This document shows positions 15,405-23,217 of a DNA stretch of 46,795 nt, one piece after another. The stretch is from positions 1 through 46,795 of the forward strand of contig JAZSEP010000102.1 of the NCBI GenBank assembly GCA_045531755.1, written 5' to 3'. How positions within the stretch are numbered: the first letter of the stretch is position 1; every line of letters starts with the position of its first letter. The notes below the pieces were generated by a model, which searched no databases, was not told where the DNA came from, and worked only from the letters and a program-made list of their open reading frames with translations. Both the position numbers and the translations under genes were made by a program. Origin of the DNA: UBA11540 sp045531755. Its GTDB lineage: Bacteria; Bacillota; Clostridia; Oscillospirales; Ruminococcaceae.

Positions 15405-15433
15405 TTGACAAAATTGGTAGAACGCGTTAAACT
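15405..15433 (+). promoter_or_regulatory. Sigma-A promoter of the BlaI/BlaR1-type pair
   Basis: -35 TTGACA (15405-15410), 17-bp spacer, -10 TAAACT (15428-15433). The putative operator copies cover the spacer, the -10 and the start region. Confidence 0.72.
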
Positions 15434-15453
15434 AAAGGTAGAACAAATTAAAC
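15416..15453 (+). promoter_or_regulatory. Tandem operator-like direct repeats before the BlaI-type gene
   Basis: Two 17-base copies of GGTAGAAC-NNN-TTAAAC at 15416-15432 and 15437-15453 match at 14 of 17 positions and start 21 bases apart, about two helical turns. Each copy is itself an imperfect dyad. They overlap the promoter, the expected place for a BlaI/MecI-type repressor, but do not match the TACA/TGTA operator of classical bla/mec systems. Confidence 0.6.
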
Positions 15454-15471
15454 CTTTAAGGGAGCGAAGAT

Positions 15472-15822
15472 ATGCAAACACCCAAAATATTTGAAAGCGA
15501 ATACAGATTCTGCCTTATTCTCTGGGAGAATGAACCGATAAACTCCACCGAGCTTGTCAAGCTGTGCAAGGAAAAACTCGGTTGGAGTAAAGGCACCACC
15601 TACACCGTAATCCGTCGGCTTTCCGAGAGGGGAGTGCTCAAAAACGAGGATGCGATAGTCACGTCACTCGTTTCTCGCGAGCAAACGCAGACAGCCGAGC
15701 TTGATGAATTGATGGAAAAGCGCTTTGGCGGTTCGTTGCCGGCTTTTCTTGCGGCGTTCACTAAACAACAGAATCTCAGCGATGAAAAACTCAAAGAGAT
15801 AATGAAGATAATCGGTGAATAA
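15472..15822 (+). CDS. BlaI/MecI/CopY-family transcriptional repressor
   Basis: A 116-residue winged helix protein. The DNA-binding half includes EYRFCLILWENEPINSTELVKL and GWSKGTTYTVIRRLSERGVL (about 37-56). The C-terminal half (about 65-116) carries the dimerisation helices with FGGSLPAFLAAF. In bla/mec systems the repressor is destroyed after the partner metalloprotease senses antibiotic. The start has GGGAGCGAAGAT upstream. It directly precedes the M56 sensor gene, and its stop is 1 base from that gene's ATG. Confidence 0.92.
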   Translation: MQTPKIFESEYRFCLILWENEPINSTELVKLCKEKLGWSKGTTYTVIRRLSERGVLKNEDAIVTSLVSREQTQTAELDELMEKRFGGSLPAFLAAFTKQQNLSDEKLKEIMKIIGE

Positions 15823-15823
15823 T

Positions 15824-18208
15824 ATGGAGAAGATTTTTGTTTCACTGCTTAATATGAGTATCACGGCAGGATGGATTGTCATAGCCCTCGTCTTGCTTCG
15901 CCCACTCATCAAAAAACTGCCCAAATGGGTCGGCTGTACGCTTTGGGCGCTCGTCGGAATCAGACTTTTGCTTCCGTTTTCCTTTGAGAGCGTGCTGAGC
16001 CTCATCCCAAGTGCCGAAACGATACCGTCTGACATCGCAATGCAAAGAAACCCTGCGGTGCATACGGGAATTCAGGTGCTAAACCACGCGGTTAACCCTG
16101 TTATCACGCACAGCTTCGCGCCTAAAGATACCCTGACGAGCATCAATCCCTTGCAGGTTGTCGAGTTTGTGATGGCGAACGTCTGGGTTCTCGGTATGAT
16201 TGCGATGCTCTTGTACGCGCTGATAAGCTTTGTTTCTTTGAAGATGAAGCTTCGCACCGCAACACTCCTTGAGCGCAGAATATACGAAAGCGAGTTTGTG
16301 GAAAGCCCGTTCATCCTCTCGAATAACATTTATCTCCCGTATAATATGTCGCAGGAGGAGCGCGAATACTGCCTTCTTCACGAGAGAGCGCACCTGAAAC
16401 GCGGCGACCACCTCATAAAACCCATTGCATATCTGTTTTTAACTGTATATTGGTTCAATCCGCTGATGTGGGTCGCGTTCGTGCTTTTGTGTCGGGATAT
16501 CGAGCTTGCGTGTGACGAAAAGGTTATAAAAGAGCTTGCAGAAACCGAAAGACGTGAATACTCTCTTGCTCTCGTCAAAAACAGCATCAGCCGAAAAAGA
16601 ATTGCCGCTTGTCCTCTTGCGTTTGGCGAGGTGGGCGTGAAAGAGCGTGTCAAGAGAGTGATGAACTATAAAAAGCCTGCCTTTTGGGTGGTTGTGTCGG
16701 CAATCGCTTTGAGCATTGTGCTCACCGTATGCTTTCTCACAAATCCTGCGGGTATGAAAATCACCGGCATTGAAGACCACGGCAAAATGCTTGACGACGT
16801 TTATTCTGTAAATATCATTGTCGGCGACGAAACCGACGCGCGCTTTGGCAGTCATGCCGAAGAGATTGTAAAGGCACTCAAATCACTTCGGGTGGAGGAA
16901 TATCCTATTTCTCAAAACCGCTCCGAAGACCGCGACAGCACAAACCGACTTGTCATTCGTTACGGCGATTCGAACCCGACGATGCTCTGCTTTAATGCCG
17001 ATTGTACCGAGGTTTATATCAACAACGGAGTAAAACCCACCCTTTCCTACGAAGTCAAAAACCCCGAAAAGATACAAAAAATCTTTAAATTCAACTATAT
17101 TGACGGCATTCTTCGTGTGCTTTCTTCAGGCTCTGATGTTGAAGGTGTTTCTATCTCAATCAAGAACTATAATTTCGGAGATAAACCATATCTCAAAGTT
17201 GAGTGGAAAAATGACACCAACAAGGATTTTGCTATGGGCGAATACTTTGATTTGCTCTATTCCAACGGTATGGGGAATTCCTTTAGCTGTGCAAAAGAAG
17301 GCGTCGCCTTCAAAGATATCGGATATATCCTACACGCACACGACAGTATAGTAATGACCTATGACCTTTCGCATTTTGACGTGTCAAAAAGCGGATACTA
17401 TACATTTAAAGCAAATTACGGCGGAAACCTATGGATAGATTTCATTCTTGATTACGGAAGCTTCTACCAAGACGATATCATCGAACTTGAGGATATTGAA
17501 AACGAAAATCTGTCAAAGCTTTTTCAAGCGGGAAATGCAATCTCCCCGATAAGCTCAATTCGCTTTGAACCGGTTTTCAGACTTGACACCAAAAAGGATT
17601 TTGAGGATTTTGCAAAGAAATACGATTTCATAACCTTCAAAAACGGCGGAGATTTGCTGACCCTCGCACAAAACCTTGACGAAAATCTCTTTGATGACTA
17701 TTCGTTGTTGCTTGCAGTTGTCCCTCACTCTTCAAAGGTTACAGTAGGGGAATTCTTCGTTGGCGAAGAGGGAATGCGGCTTCATCTTCACGCTAAAAAT
17801 GAATATGGCGGGGAAAGGTTGAATTGGCTTGTTATAACTCCTGTGCAGAAGCGCGAGCTTAATGAAACAGAGCTCACGGCAACGCTGTGGGGAGAACTCG
17901 TTGGCGAAAGAACCTATTACTACTATTTCTCACCCGACCCCTTCGCACCCTCCTTGGTGCTTCGCGAGGACGGTACTGGAAGCTTCAGCTATTCAGTCCT
18001 CAGTTCCACCGCAAACTTCGGCAGGTATAAAAACAACGGCGAAACGATAGTTTTGACAACCGATGACAAAAGGTACTATTTCACCTTTATCATCGACGGC
18101 GATAGACTTATTTTTGATGCCGAAAACTCCAGCGAGATTCCAAAATACCGCTACTCTGAAAACGGAGTTCTGACAACTCCCGTGCCCGATGGTGCAGTAT
18201 TTGAATAA
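15824..18208 (+). CDS. BlaR1-type M56 membrane metalloprotease with a non-penicillin-binding ectodomain
   Basis: A 794-residue membrane sensor-protease. The N-terminal part has several membrane helices and the M56 zinc site HERAH (about 186-190) with a downstream RDIELACDE motif; a further membrane span (about 275-300) leads outside. Normal BlaR1/MecR1 end in a beta-lactam-binding domain of about 240 residues; here the outer part (about 490 residues) instead has an Ig-like unit (about 425-545), a domain related to those of two lipoproteins in the window (about 575-670), and a C-terminal beta domain with FSPDPFAPSLVL and IFDAENSSEIPKYRY. I see no SxxK-SxN-KTG set. The ATG at 15824 is preferred over an in-frame GTG 9 bases earlier; both have weak ribosome binding sites, fitting coupling to the repressor gene. 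Confidence 0.87.
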   Translation: MEKIFVSLLNMSITAGWIVIALVLLRPLIKKLPKWVGCTLWALVGIRLLLPFSFESVLSLIPSAETIPSDIAMQRNPAVHTGIQVLNHAVNPVITHSFAPKDTLTSINPLQVVEFVMANVWVLGMIAMLLYALISFVSLKMKLRTATLLERRIYESEFVESPFILSNNIYLPYNMSQEEREYCLLHERAHLKRGDHLIKPIAYLFLTVYWFNPLMWVAFVLLCRDIELACDEKVIKELAETERREYSLALVKNSISRKRIAACPLAFGEVGVKERVKRVMNYKKPAFWVVVSAIALSIVLTVCFLTNPAGMKITGIEDHGKMLDDVYSVNIIVGDETDARFGSHAEEIVKALKSLRVEEYPISQNRSEDRDSTNRLVIRYGDSNPTMLCFNADCTEVYINNGVKPTLSYEVKNPEKIQKIFKFNYIDGILRVLSSGSDVEGVSISIKNYNFGDKPYLKVEWKNDTNKDFAMGEYFDLLYSNGMGNSFSCAKEGVAFKDIGYILHAHDSIVMTYDLSHFDVSKSGYYTFKANYGGNLWIDFILDYGSFYQDDIIELEDIENENLSKLFQAGNAISPISSIRFEPVFRLDTKKDFEDFAKKYDFITFKNGGDLLTLAQNLDENLFDDYSLLLAVVPHSSKVTVGEFFVGEEGMRLHLHAKNEYGGERLNWLVITPVQKRELNETELTATLWGELVGERTYYYYFSPDPFAPSLVLREDGTGSFSYSVLSSTANFGRYKNNGETIVLTTDDKRYYFTFIIDGDRLIFDAENSSEIPKYRYSENGVLTTPVPDGAVFE

Positions 18209-18218
18209 CCGATGCAAA

Positions 18219-18255
18219 ACGCGCTTGTGATATATCATCACAAGCGCGTCTTTTC
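18219..18255. terminator. Bidirectional terminator between the BlaR1-type and M23 genes
   Basis: A perfect 13-bp stem (ACGCGCTTGTGAT, 18219-18231, with its complement 18237-18249) and 5-base loop, then CTTTTCTT on the plus strand and GTTTTGC on the minus strand. It sits between two convergent stop codons. Confidence 0.85.
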
Positions 18256-20019
18256 TTATCTGTTATACTTTGTGCCGATGTAGTTTGCAGGGTTCATATA
18301 CTTTTTGTTGATTCGTATTTCGAAGTGGCAATGCGGTCCCGTAGAGTTTCCTGTAGAACCTACCTTTGCAATAATATCACCCTGTTCAACGTAGTCACCA
18401 AGACTTACAAGCAACTTACTGCAATGCGCATACAGGGTCTGCACGCCGTTTCCGTGGTCGATTATAATGTGATATCCGTATCCGTAGGTGAGCTTCTTCA
18501 CGGTTATTACTCTGCCCGACATTGATGCGCGGATGTTCGTGCCTTTTGCCGCCGCAATATCCATACCCGTGTGGCCCTTGTACCCGTTTATGTGACAGCT
18601 GACGTATCCACCGTCAACAGGCCAGATAAACTTTCCGGTATATTTTCCCGAACCTGTAGAAGCGGTGGTGTTCACGTAGGTTCCGATGATAATCTCGCGG
18701 TTAACGGGCTCTTTTGTAACAACGGTCGATATGACGTTTGTTGCAGACAGTACGCCGTCAATATAAACCTTTTCGGCAGTTTGAAGAGCAGTTCCTTTTT
18801 TGCCGGAAACGACCACCTTGGTGGTGCCTTTAGAATACTTGTTGCTGTTAGAGCTTATTATCTTATAATCCACGTCGATTTCCACAGTTTCAATAAATGA
18901 GGTTTTAACTGCAAGAAAAGGCTTGGAGTTTGAGATAAGAACCTCTTGACCGGGCATACAGACCTTTTCAATATTAGGGTTCAGCGCCTTGAAGGTGGAA
19001 TATGGGATTCCGTTCTTTTGCGCTATGAGAGTCGGTGCATCGCCGGGCTGAACGATGTAGGTCTTCTTTCCTTCAACCTCAGAAAGCACGAGCTTTTCAA
19101 GGACACTGCAGTCAACGATACTCGTTTCGGGATAAAGACCGTCTTTGACCTGTACGTCGTTGACAAATCCAACAATCTCGCCGTCGGCACCGGTCGAATA
19201 TTCGTCAAGCATACCCTCAAGCACCTGCGCGAGAGTAGCACCGTCAGTTGTAGCGCCGTAAAAATCCCCGTCAACGTATAGCCCGTAGGCCTCTCTTATA
19301 TCTGCGCCGCTTGCCTCAATCATTTTGTTGCACAGCTCAAACTCGTCGGAAACTCTGCCACTACTCGAAAGGGTGGTAACCTCCAAATCCGGTGTAAAGG
19401 CATAAGGCTTTTCCTGACCGTTATAAATGATGCGGTCCTGCATCAGCCTTTCAGCTTCGTTGTATACCGCTTCGTTTGAAACGTAGCCTACAAGCTGACC
19501 GCCGTAGTTTATTGCCAGAACGTATTCCGAGGACCTGAAATCCGATACGGTACCCAGAAGAAAAATGAAAGCAACCACAGGTGCGGCGTAGCACAGGATT
19601 ATGCGTATTTCCTTGAAAAATGCGGCATATCCGTTCTTGAGCATATTGCCCATTGAACTAAACATTCCGCTAAATCCGCCCACTTTGTAGGACTCGCGGG
19701 CTCTTGCAAAGAAGCGGACGGGAAGACTCGAGATAAAACGCAGAGAATTTATTAACTCCTTCAAAAACGTCTTCAGCTGACCCCAAGCGTATGAAAGAAC
19801 AGACTTAGCTTTTTTAAGGCGTTTTGCTGTAAAGGCAACTACCTTTTCTGAAGTGGTGCGATAGATTTTGAAAAACGACCTCAAAAAGACCGTTCCGATA
19901 TAATAAAAAAAGTCGTAAAGTACGCTTGATGTCAAAGGTTGCTTTGCAACTTTAAGTGTTTTTTCGGGGTTGCCACGCGAAGCTTTTCGCTGTGTCAAAC
20001 GGCGAAAACGAGATGTCAT
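18256..20019 (-). CDS. Cell-wall peptidase M23 with LysM and G5 domains
   Basis: A 587-residue membrane-anchored peptidoglycan hydrolase. A long basic cytoplasmic N-terminus (1-138) precedes one membrane span (about 139-157). Outside come a variable region, a LysM domain (about 318-362; YIVQPGDAPTLIAQKNGIPY), a G5 domain (about 378-445) and an M23 LytM domain (about 460-575) with the zinc ligands in GHTGMD and in PHCHFEI, so it should be an active endopeptidase that cuts peptide crosslinks. Related proteins include SpoIIQ-like and DipM-like hydrolases. The start has AAGGAGTGGTGGA. It is transcribed alone, convergent with the BlaR1-type gene. Confidence 0.92.
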   Translation of the reverse strand: MTSRFRRLTQRKASRGNPEKTLKVAKQPLTSSVLYDFFYYIGTVFLRSFFKIYRTTSEKVVAFTAKRLKKAKSVLSYAWGQLKTFLKELINSLRFISSLPVRFFARARESYKVGGFSGMFSSMGNMLKNGYAAFFKEIRIILCYAAPVVAFIFLLGTVSDFRSSEYVLAINYGGQLVGYVSNEAVYNEAERLMQDRIIYNGQEKPYAFTPDLEVTTLSSSGRVSDEFELCNKMIEASGADIREAYGLYVDGDFYGATTDGATLAQVLEGMLDEYSTGADGEIVGFVNDVQVKDGLYPETSIVDCSVLEKLVLSEVEGKKTYIVQPGDAPTLIAQKNGIPYSTFKALNPNIEKVCMPGQEVLISNSKPFLAVKTSFIETVEIDVDYKIISSNSNKYSKGTTKVVVSGKKGTALQTAEKVYIDGVLSATNVISTVVTKEPVNREIIIGTYVNTTASTGSGKYTGKFIWPVDGGYVSCHINGYKGHTGMDIAAAKGTNIRASMSGRVITVKKLTYGYGYHIIIDHGNGVQTLYAHCSKLLVSLGDYVEQGDIIAKVGSTGNSTGPHCHFEIRINKKYMNPANYIGTKYNR

Positions 20020-20052
20020 TCCACCACTCCTTTCATACAGTCATATGCAATA

Positions 20053-20081
20053 ATTATACCTTATTTTGCTTCCGAAATCAA
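20053..20081 (-). promoter_or_regulatory. Sigma-A promoter of the M23 peptidase gene
   Basis: -35 TTGATT (20076-20081), 17-bp spacer, -10 TATAAT (20053-20058) on the minus strand. Confidence 0.7.
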
Positions 20082-20150
20082 TACTAACAACAATATTGGA
20101 AAAAATACACAACAATATTTTGAATATTTTTCAAATTATCTTCAATTTAC

Positions 20151-20179
20151 TTGTATTTTTCCCAAAGAAAATGTATAAT
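20151..20179 (+). promoter_or_regulatory. Promoter of the M50-scpAB-rluB operon
   Basis: -35 TTGTAT (20151-20156), 17-bp spacer, -10 TATAAT (20174-20179), about 40 bases before the first GTG start. Confidence 0.65.
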
Positions 20180-20220
20180 GAAATGAGATATACTTACAAG
20201 ATAAAGTCAGGAGGAAAAAA

Positions 20221-20844
20221 GTGTTTAATTTCTCACCCATAACTATTGCAGCAAGACTGATTTGCATACTGTTCTTGCTTCCTATACACGAATGTGCGCA
20301 CGCCTTTGCATCCTCTCTTTTAGGTGATAAAACCGCACAGTATCAAGGCAGACTATCTTTAAACCCCTTGCGCCATCTTGATATTATGGGTGCCCTGTGC
20401 CTTTTGGTTGGTGGATTTGGTTGGGCAAAGCCCGTAGGAATAAATCCCTATAACTTCAAAAACCGAAAGGTTGGTATGGCGCTTTCGGCGCTCGCAGGCC
20501 CGCTTTCGAATTTTATCGTTGCCTTTCTGATGCTTTTGATTGTCAGGATACTTCTCTTTTTCCCAATCACTAACAACTTTGTGCCGGCAGTATTGCAGGT
20601 ACTTGCCCTGATAGCACAGATAAGCATCGGCTTGGGCGTTTTTAATATGATACCCGTTCCTCCGCTTGACGGCTCGCGAATTTTTCTCGTGTTTTTGCCG
20701 GAAAAATACTACTTCAAAATTATGCAATACGAACAGTATATATCAATTGCACTGATGGTGCTCATCATTTCGGGCGCTTTGGACGCACCTCTCGGTATCG
20801 TCGGAGGGCTCGTCTACAACGGTATGTTTAATATTCTGTTTTAA
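20221..20844 (+). CDS. Site-2 protease family membrane metalloprotease (M50)
   Basis: A 207-residue membrane protease. It has the zinc motif HECAH (residues 23-27) in the first hydrophobic segment and the third-ligand motif NMIPVPPLDGSR (Asp150), with several membrane helices between. The compact size fits the rhomboid-size M50B class found in Firmicutes, upstream of scpA in many Clostridia. Substrate unknown; intramembrane cleavage of a regulator is the family's usual task. The GTG start at 20221 is set by AGGAGGAAAAAA. First gene of a seven-gene operon. Confidence 0.92.
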   Translation: MFNFSPITIAARLICILFLLPIHECAHAFASSLLGDKTAQYQGRLSLNPLRHLDIMGALCLLVGGFGWAKPVGINPYNFKNRKVGMALSALAGPLSNFIVAFLMLLIVRILLFFPITNNFVPAVLQVLALIAQISIGLGVFNMIPVPPLDGSRIFLVFLPEKYYFKIMQYEQYISIALMVLIISGALDAPLGIVGGLVYNGMFNILF

Positions 20845-20858
20845 TAGGCGGTGAAAGA

Positions 20859-21578
20859 GTGGAAACGCTCAGTTTTAAGCTGGAGCAGTTCGAGGGTCCT
20901 TTGGATCTTCTTCTGCATCTTATCTCAAAACACAAAATGAATATCTTTGACATCGAGATAAGTAGCCTGCTCGAGCAGTATATGAACTATCTCGAAGCGG
21001 CAAAGAGTATGGATATGGAGTTTGCCGGCGAGTTTCTTGAAATGGCATCCCGCCTTATCCATATAAAGACCGTTTCGCTATTGCCGAAGCACGATGAGGG
21101 CGACGAGCTCAAAAAGGAACTCACGGGTGAACTCATCGAATACAGCCTCTGCAAAACGGCTGCAAGACTTTTGGGGGAGCGCTTTTGCGGAAACGATATT
21201 TTCTGCCGCAAGCCTACAGAGCTCGAAACCGACAAAACCTATAACGGCAAGCACACGCCCGACGAGCTTATGAATGCGTTTGTGAGTATGACGGGAAAGG
21301 TGAGAGCCAAGCTTCCGCCCGACCAGACGAGATTTACCCCTATAGTTACGCACAAGATTGTTTCTGTGTCTTCAAGGATAATTTTCGTGCTCAAAAAGCT
21401 GTATAAAAAATCCCGTATGAAATTTCTCGGATTTTTTGAAAAATCCAAAAGCCGTTCCGAAAGGGTGGCAACATTTTTGGCAATACTTGAGCTTGTGAAA
21501 GCAGGACGCCTCAAGGTTGAAAATGACGAGATAATAATGGACAGAAGCGGAGGCAGAAAAACAGATGACAATAAATGA
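20859..21578 (+). CDS. scpA: Segregation and condensation protein A
   Basis: The kleisin subunit of the Smc-ScpA-ScpB condensin, which compacts and segregates the chromosome. The 239 residues start with the typical FEGPLDLLLHLISKHKMNIFDI (about 13-34) followed by FLEMASRLIHIKTVSLLP, and end in a winged-helix region (ATFLAILELVKAGRL). Length is normal. A GTG start at 20859 follows GGCGGTGAAAGA. The 3' end overlaps scpB by 14 bases. Confidence 0.96.
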   Translation: METLSFKLEQFEGPLDLLLHLISKHKMNIFDIEISSLLEQYMNYLEAAKSMDMEFAGEFLEMASRLIHIKTVSLLPKHDEGDELKKELTGELIEYSLCKTAARLLGERFCGNDIFCRKPTELETDKTYNGKHTPDELMNAFVSMTGKVRAKLPPDQTRFTPIVTHKIVSVSSRIIFVLKKLYKKSRMKFLGFFEKSKSRSERVATFLAILELVKAGRLKVENDEIIMDRSGGRKTDDNK

Positions 21579-22116
21579 GATGATATCTGCGGTTGAAGCG
21601 TGTCTTTTCGCAAGCGGAGACCCTGTACCGCTTGGTAAAATTGCGCAGGCGGTGGAAGCTGACACAAAAACCGTAACCGGCGCATTGAAGATGCTTGCGG
21701 ACAGGCTCACGGAAAGCGGCAGCGCGATTGAGCTTATACAGCTCGACGATTCCTATCAGCTTTGTACGAAGAAACAGTATGCCCCATACGTTAAAAATCT
21801 TCTTGAGATAAAGCGCAATACGCCGCTTTCACAGTCAGCACTGGAAACACTTGCAATAGTAGCATATAACCAACCTGTAACCAAAAGCTTTGTCGACCAG
21901 GTCAGAGGTGTTGACAGCTACTATTCCGTTTCCTCTCTTTGCGAAAAAGGACTCATTGAGGAAGCTGACAGACTCAATATTCCCGGAAGACCTATAACCT
22001 ACGTTACGACACCGCACTTTTTGCGTTGCTTCTCAATGAGCTCACTGGAAGAGCTTGTGCCTGCAAGCGAAATCGTATCGGGCTTTCAGGAAGAAGAACA
22101 ACCCGAAGAAGAATAA
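21565..22116 (+). CDS. scpB: Segregation and condensation protein B
   Basis: Winged-helix dimer that binds ScpA in the Smc complex. 183 residues; conserved parts are EACLFASGDPVPLGKIA near the start, LSQSALETLAIVAYNQPVTK (about 89-108), the VRGVDSYYSVSSLCEKGLIEE stretch (seen as separate motifs VRGVDS and LCEKGLI) and GRPITYVTT. The ATG lies within the end of scpA, so translation is coupled. The acidic tail (EEEQPEEE) is common in the family. Confidence 0.96.
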   Translation: MTINEMISAVEACLFASGDPVPLGKIAQAVEADTKTVTGALKMLADRLTESGSAIELIQLDDSYQLCTKKQYAPYVKNLLEIKRNTPLSQSALETLAIVAYNQPVTKSFVDQVRGVDSYYSVSSLCEKGLIEEADRLNIPGRPITYVTTPHFLRCFSMSSLEELVPASEIVSGFQEEEQPEEE

Positions 22117-22131
22117 TACGAGGGGTGAAGT

Positions 22132-22764
22132 ATGGGCTGGATAATATTTGCGGCGATAGCAGCACTTGTTGCGGTCCTGCTTTTCGCTCCGATAGCTTTG
22201 CACGTCCACTATGACGGCGAAAAAACTCGCTCGTGGATACGCGTTTTGGCGTTTCGCATTCCTGTTTTCGATTCTTCAAAACCTAAAAAGGAAAAGAAGC
22301 AAAAGAAAAAGACCCAAAAGAAGAAAAAATCAAAAGACGATAAGGGCTTTTTCGGAACAATAACCTCTCTTTGCGATTTTGCTCGCTCGGGGCTAAAGGC
22401 GGGAAAGATAGTTTCAAAGCACCTGCACTTTTACGGTGTTCGTGTTTTTTGGAAGATAGCTCGCGGCGACCCGTATGAAACCGGAATTGCTTTTGGAAAT
22501 GCAAACGCTGTTTTGTACCCTACTTTTGGTGTGCTTGCAAATTATTTCAAGGTCAAATTCGAAAGGATTGACATCGTTCCCGATTTCACAGCGGAAAAAG
22601 ATAGTTATGACATAACGCTGAAGGCGAAGATATCCCCGTTCAATCTGCTCAGAGCAGGAATAGCATTCCTCTTTGATATGATAAAAAGGGGATACCAAAA
22701 TTCAGCGGATAAAGATACAACTCAAATCAACAATGACAAGGAAGGTGCTTTGAAAAATGGCTAA
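22132..22764 (+). CDS. DUF2953 protein (YtfI-like)
   Basis: A 210-residue protein with one N-terminal membrane helix (about residues 3-22), a very Lys-rich stretch (about 47-72) and a DUF2953 domain containing FYGVRVFWKIARGDPYETGIAFGNANA as a family mark (seen around 105-130). In Bacillus and Clostridia this gene precedes ytfJ and is linked to sporulation by context. Exact function unknown. The start has GAGGGGTGAAGT; the end overlaps ytfJ by 8 bases. Confidence 0.88.
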   Translation: MGWIIFAAIAALVAVLLFAPIALHVHYDGEKTRSWIRVLAFRIPVFDSSKPKKEKKQKKKTQKKKKSKDDKGFFGTITSLCDFARSGLKAGKIVSKHLHFYGVRVFWKIARGDPYETGIAFGNANAVLYPTFGVLANYFKVKFERIDIVPDFTAEKDSYDITLKAKISPFNLLRAGIAFLFDMIKRGYQNSADKDTTQINNDKEGALKNG

Positions 22765-23149
22765 TCAATCTATACAGGACGTCCTTTCTGTATCAATGGA
22801 AAGGCTCAAACAACTCGTTGACGTGAACACTATTATAGGCGACCCCATAACAGTTGGTGAAAATACAATAATTATCCCGATATCAAAGGTTTCCTTTGGA
22901 TTTGCATCGGGTGGTTCTGATTTCCCCAGCAGTCAGAAGGAACTTTTCGGTGGCGGAAGCGGCGGTGGAGCCACAATACAGCCTTTGGGCTTTATTGTAG
23001 TTGCAAACGGCGACGTAAAGCTTTTGCAGTTTGCCACAAGCAACAACACGGCCGATAAGGTTGTAAACCTTGTACCCGAGCTTATTGATAAGGTCTCCGC
23101 AATGTTCCCGAAAAAGAAGGAAGAAGCTCCCAAGACTGACGCTGAATAA
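22757..23149 (+). CDS. ytfJ: GerW/YtfJ-family sporulation protein
   Basis: A 130-residue protein conserved in endospore formers. Hallmarks are VNTIIGDPITVGENTIIIPISKVSFGF (spread over about 22-49), a flexible Gly-rich loop (GGGSGGGA) and PLGFIVV followed by the C-terminal VPELIDKVSAMFPK. In B. subtilis YtfJ/GerW is made in the forespore and is needed for normal germination. The ATG lies inside the end of the DUF2953 gene. Its presence supports a sporulating host. Confidence 0.94.
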   Translation: MANQSIQDVLSVSMERLKQLVDVNTIIGDPITVGENTIIIPISKVSFGFASGGSDFPSSQKELFGGGSGGGATIQPLGFIVVANGDVKLLQFATSNNTADKVVNLVPELIDKVSAMFPKKKEEAPKTDAE

Positions 23150-23160
23150 AATCCAGTATA

Positions 23161-23217
23161 AACAAAACCGCTTTCTGCATATATATTCCCAAGAAGGAAT
23201 ATGGGAGTGGTTTTGTT
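23161..23217 (+). promoter_or_regulatory. Long hairpin enclosing the carboxypeptidase start codon
   Basis: Twelve base pairs (one wobble) join 23161-23172 with 23206-23217, and an inner 7-bp stem ATATTCC / GGAATAT caps it. The inner 3' arm includes the ATG and its Shine-Dalgarno. It could hide the start from ribosomes or act as a weak terminator after ytfJ. Confidence 0.5.

Noticed and set aside
20082..20150. Repeated AACAATATT and AATATTTT words suggesting an origin or repeat array
   Set aside because: Only two short copies in very AT-rich DNA, without DnaA-box consensus or regular spacing.
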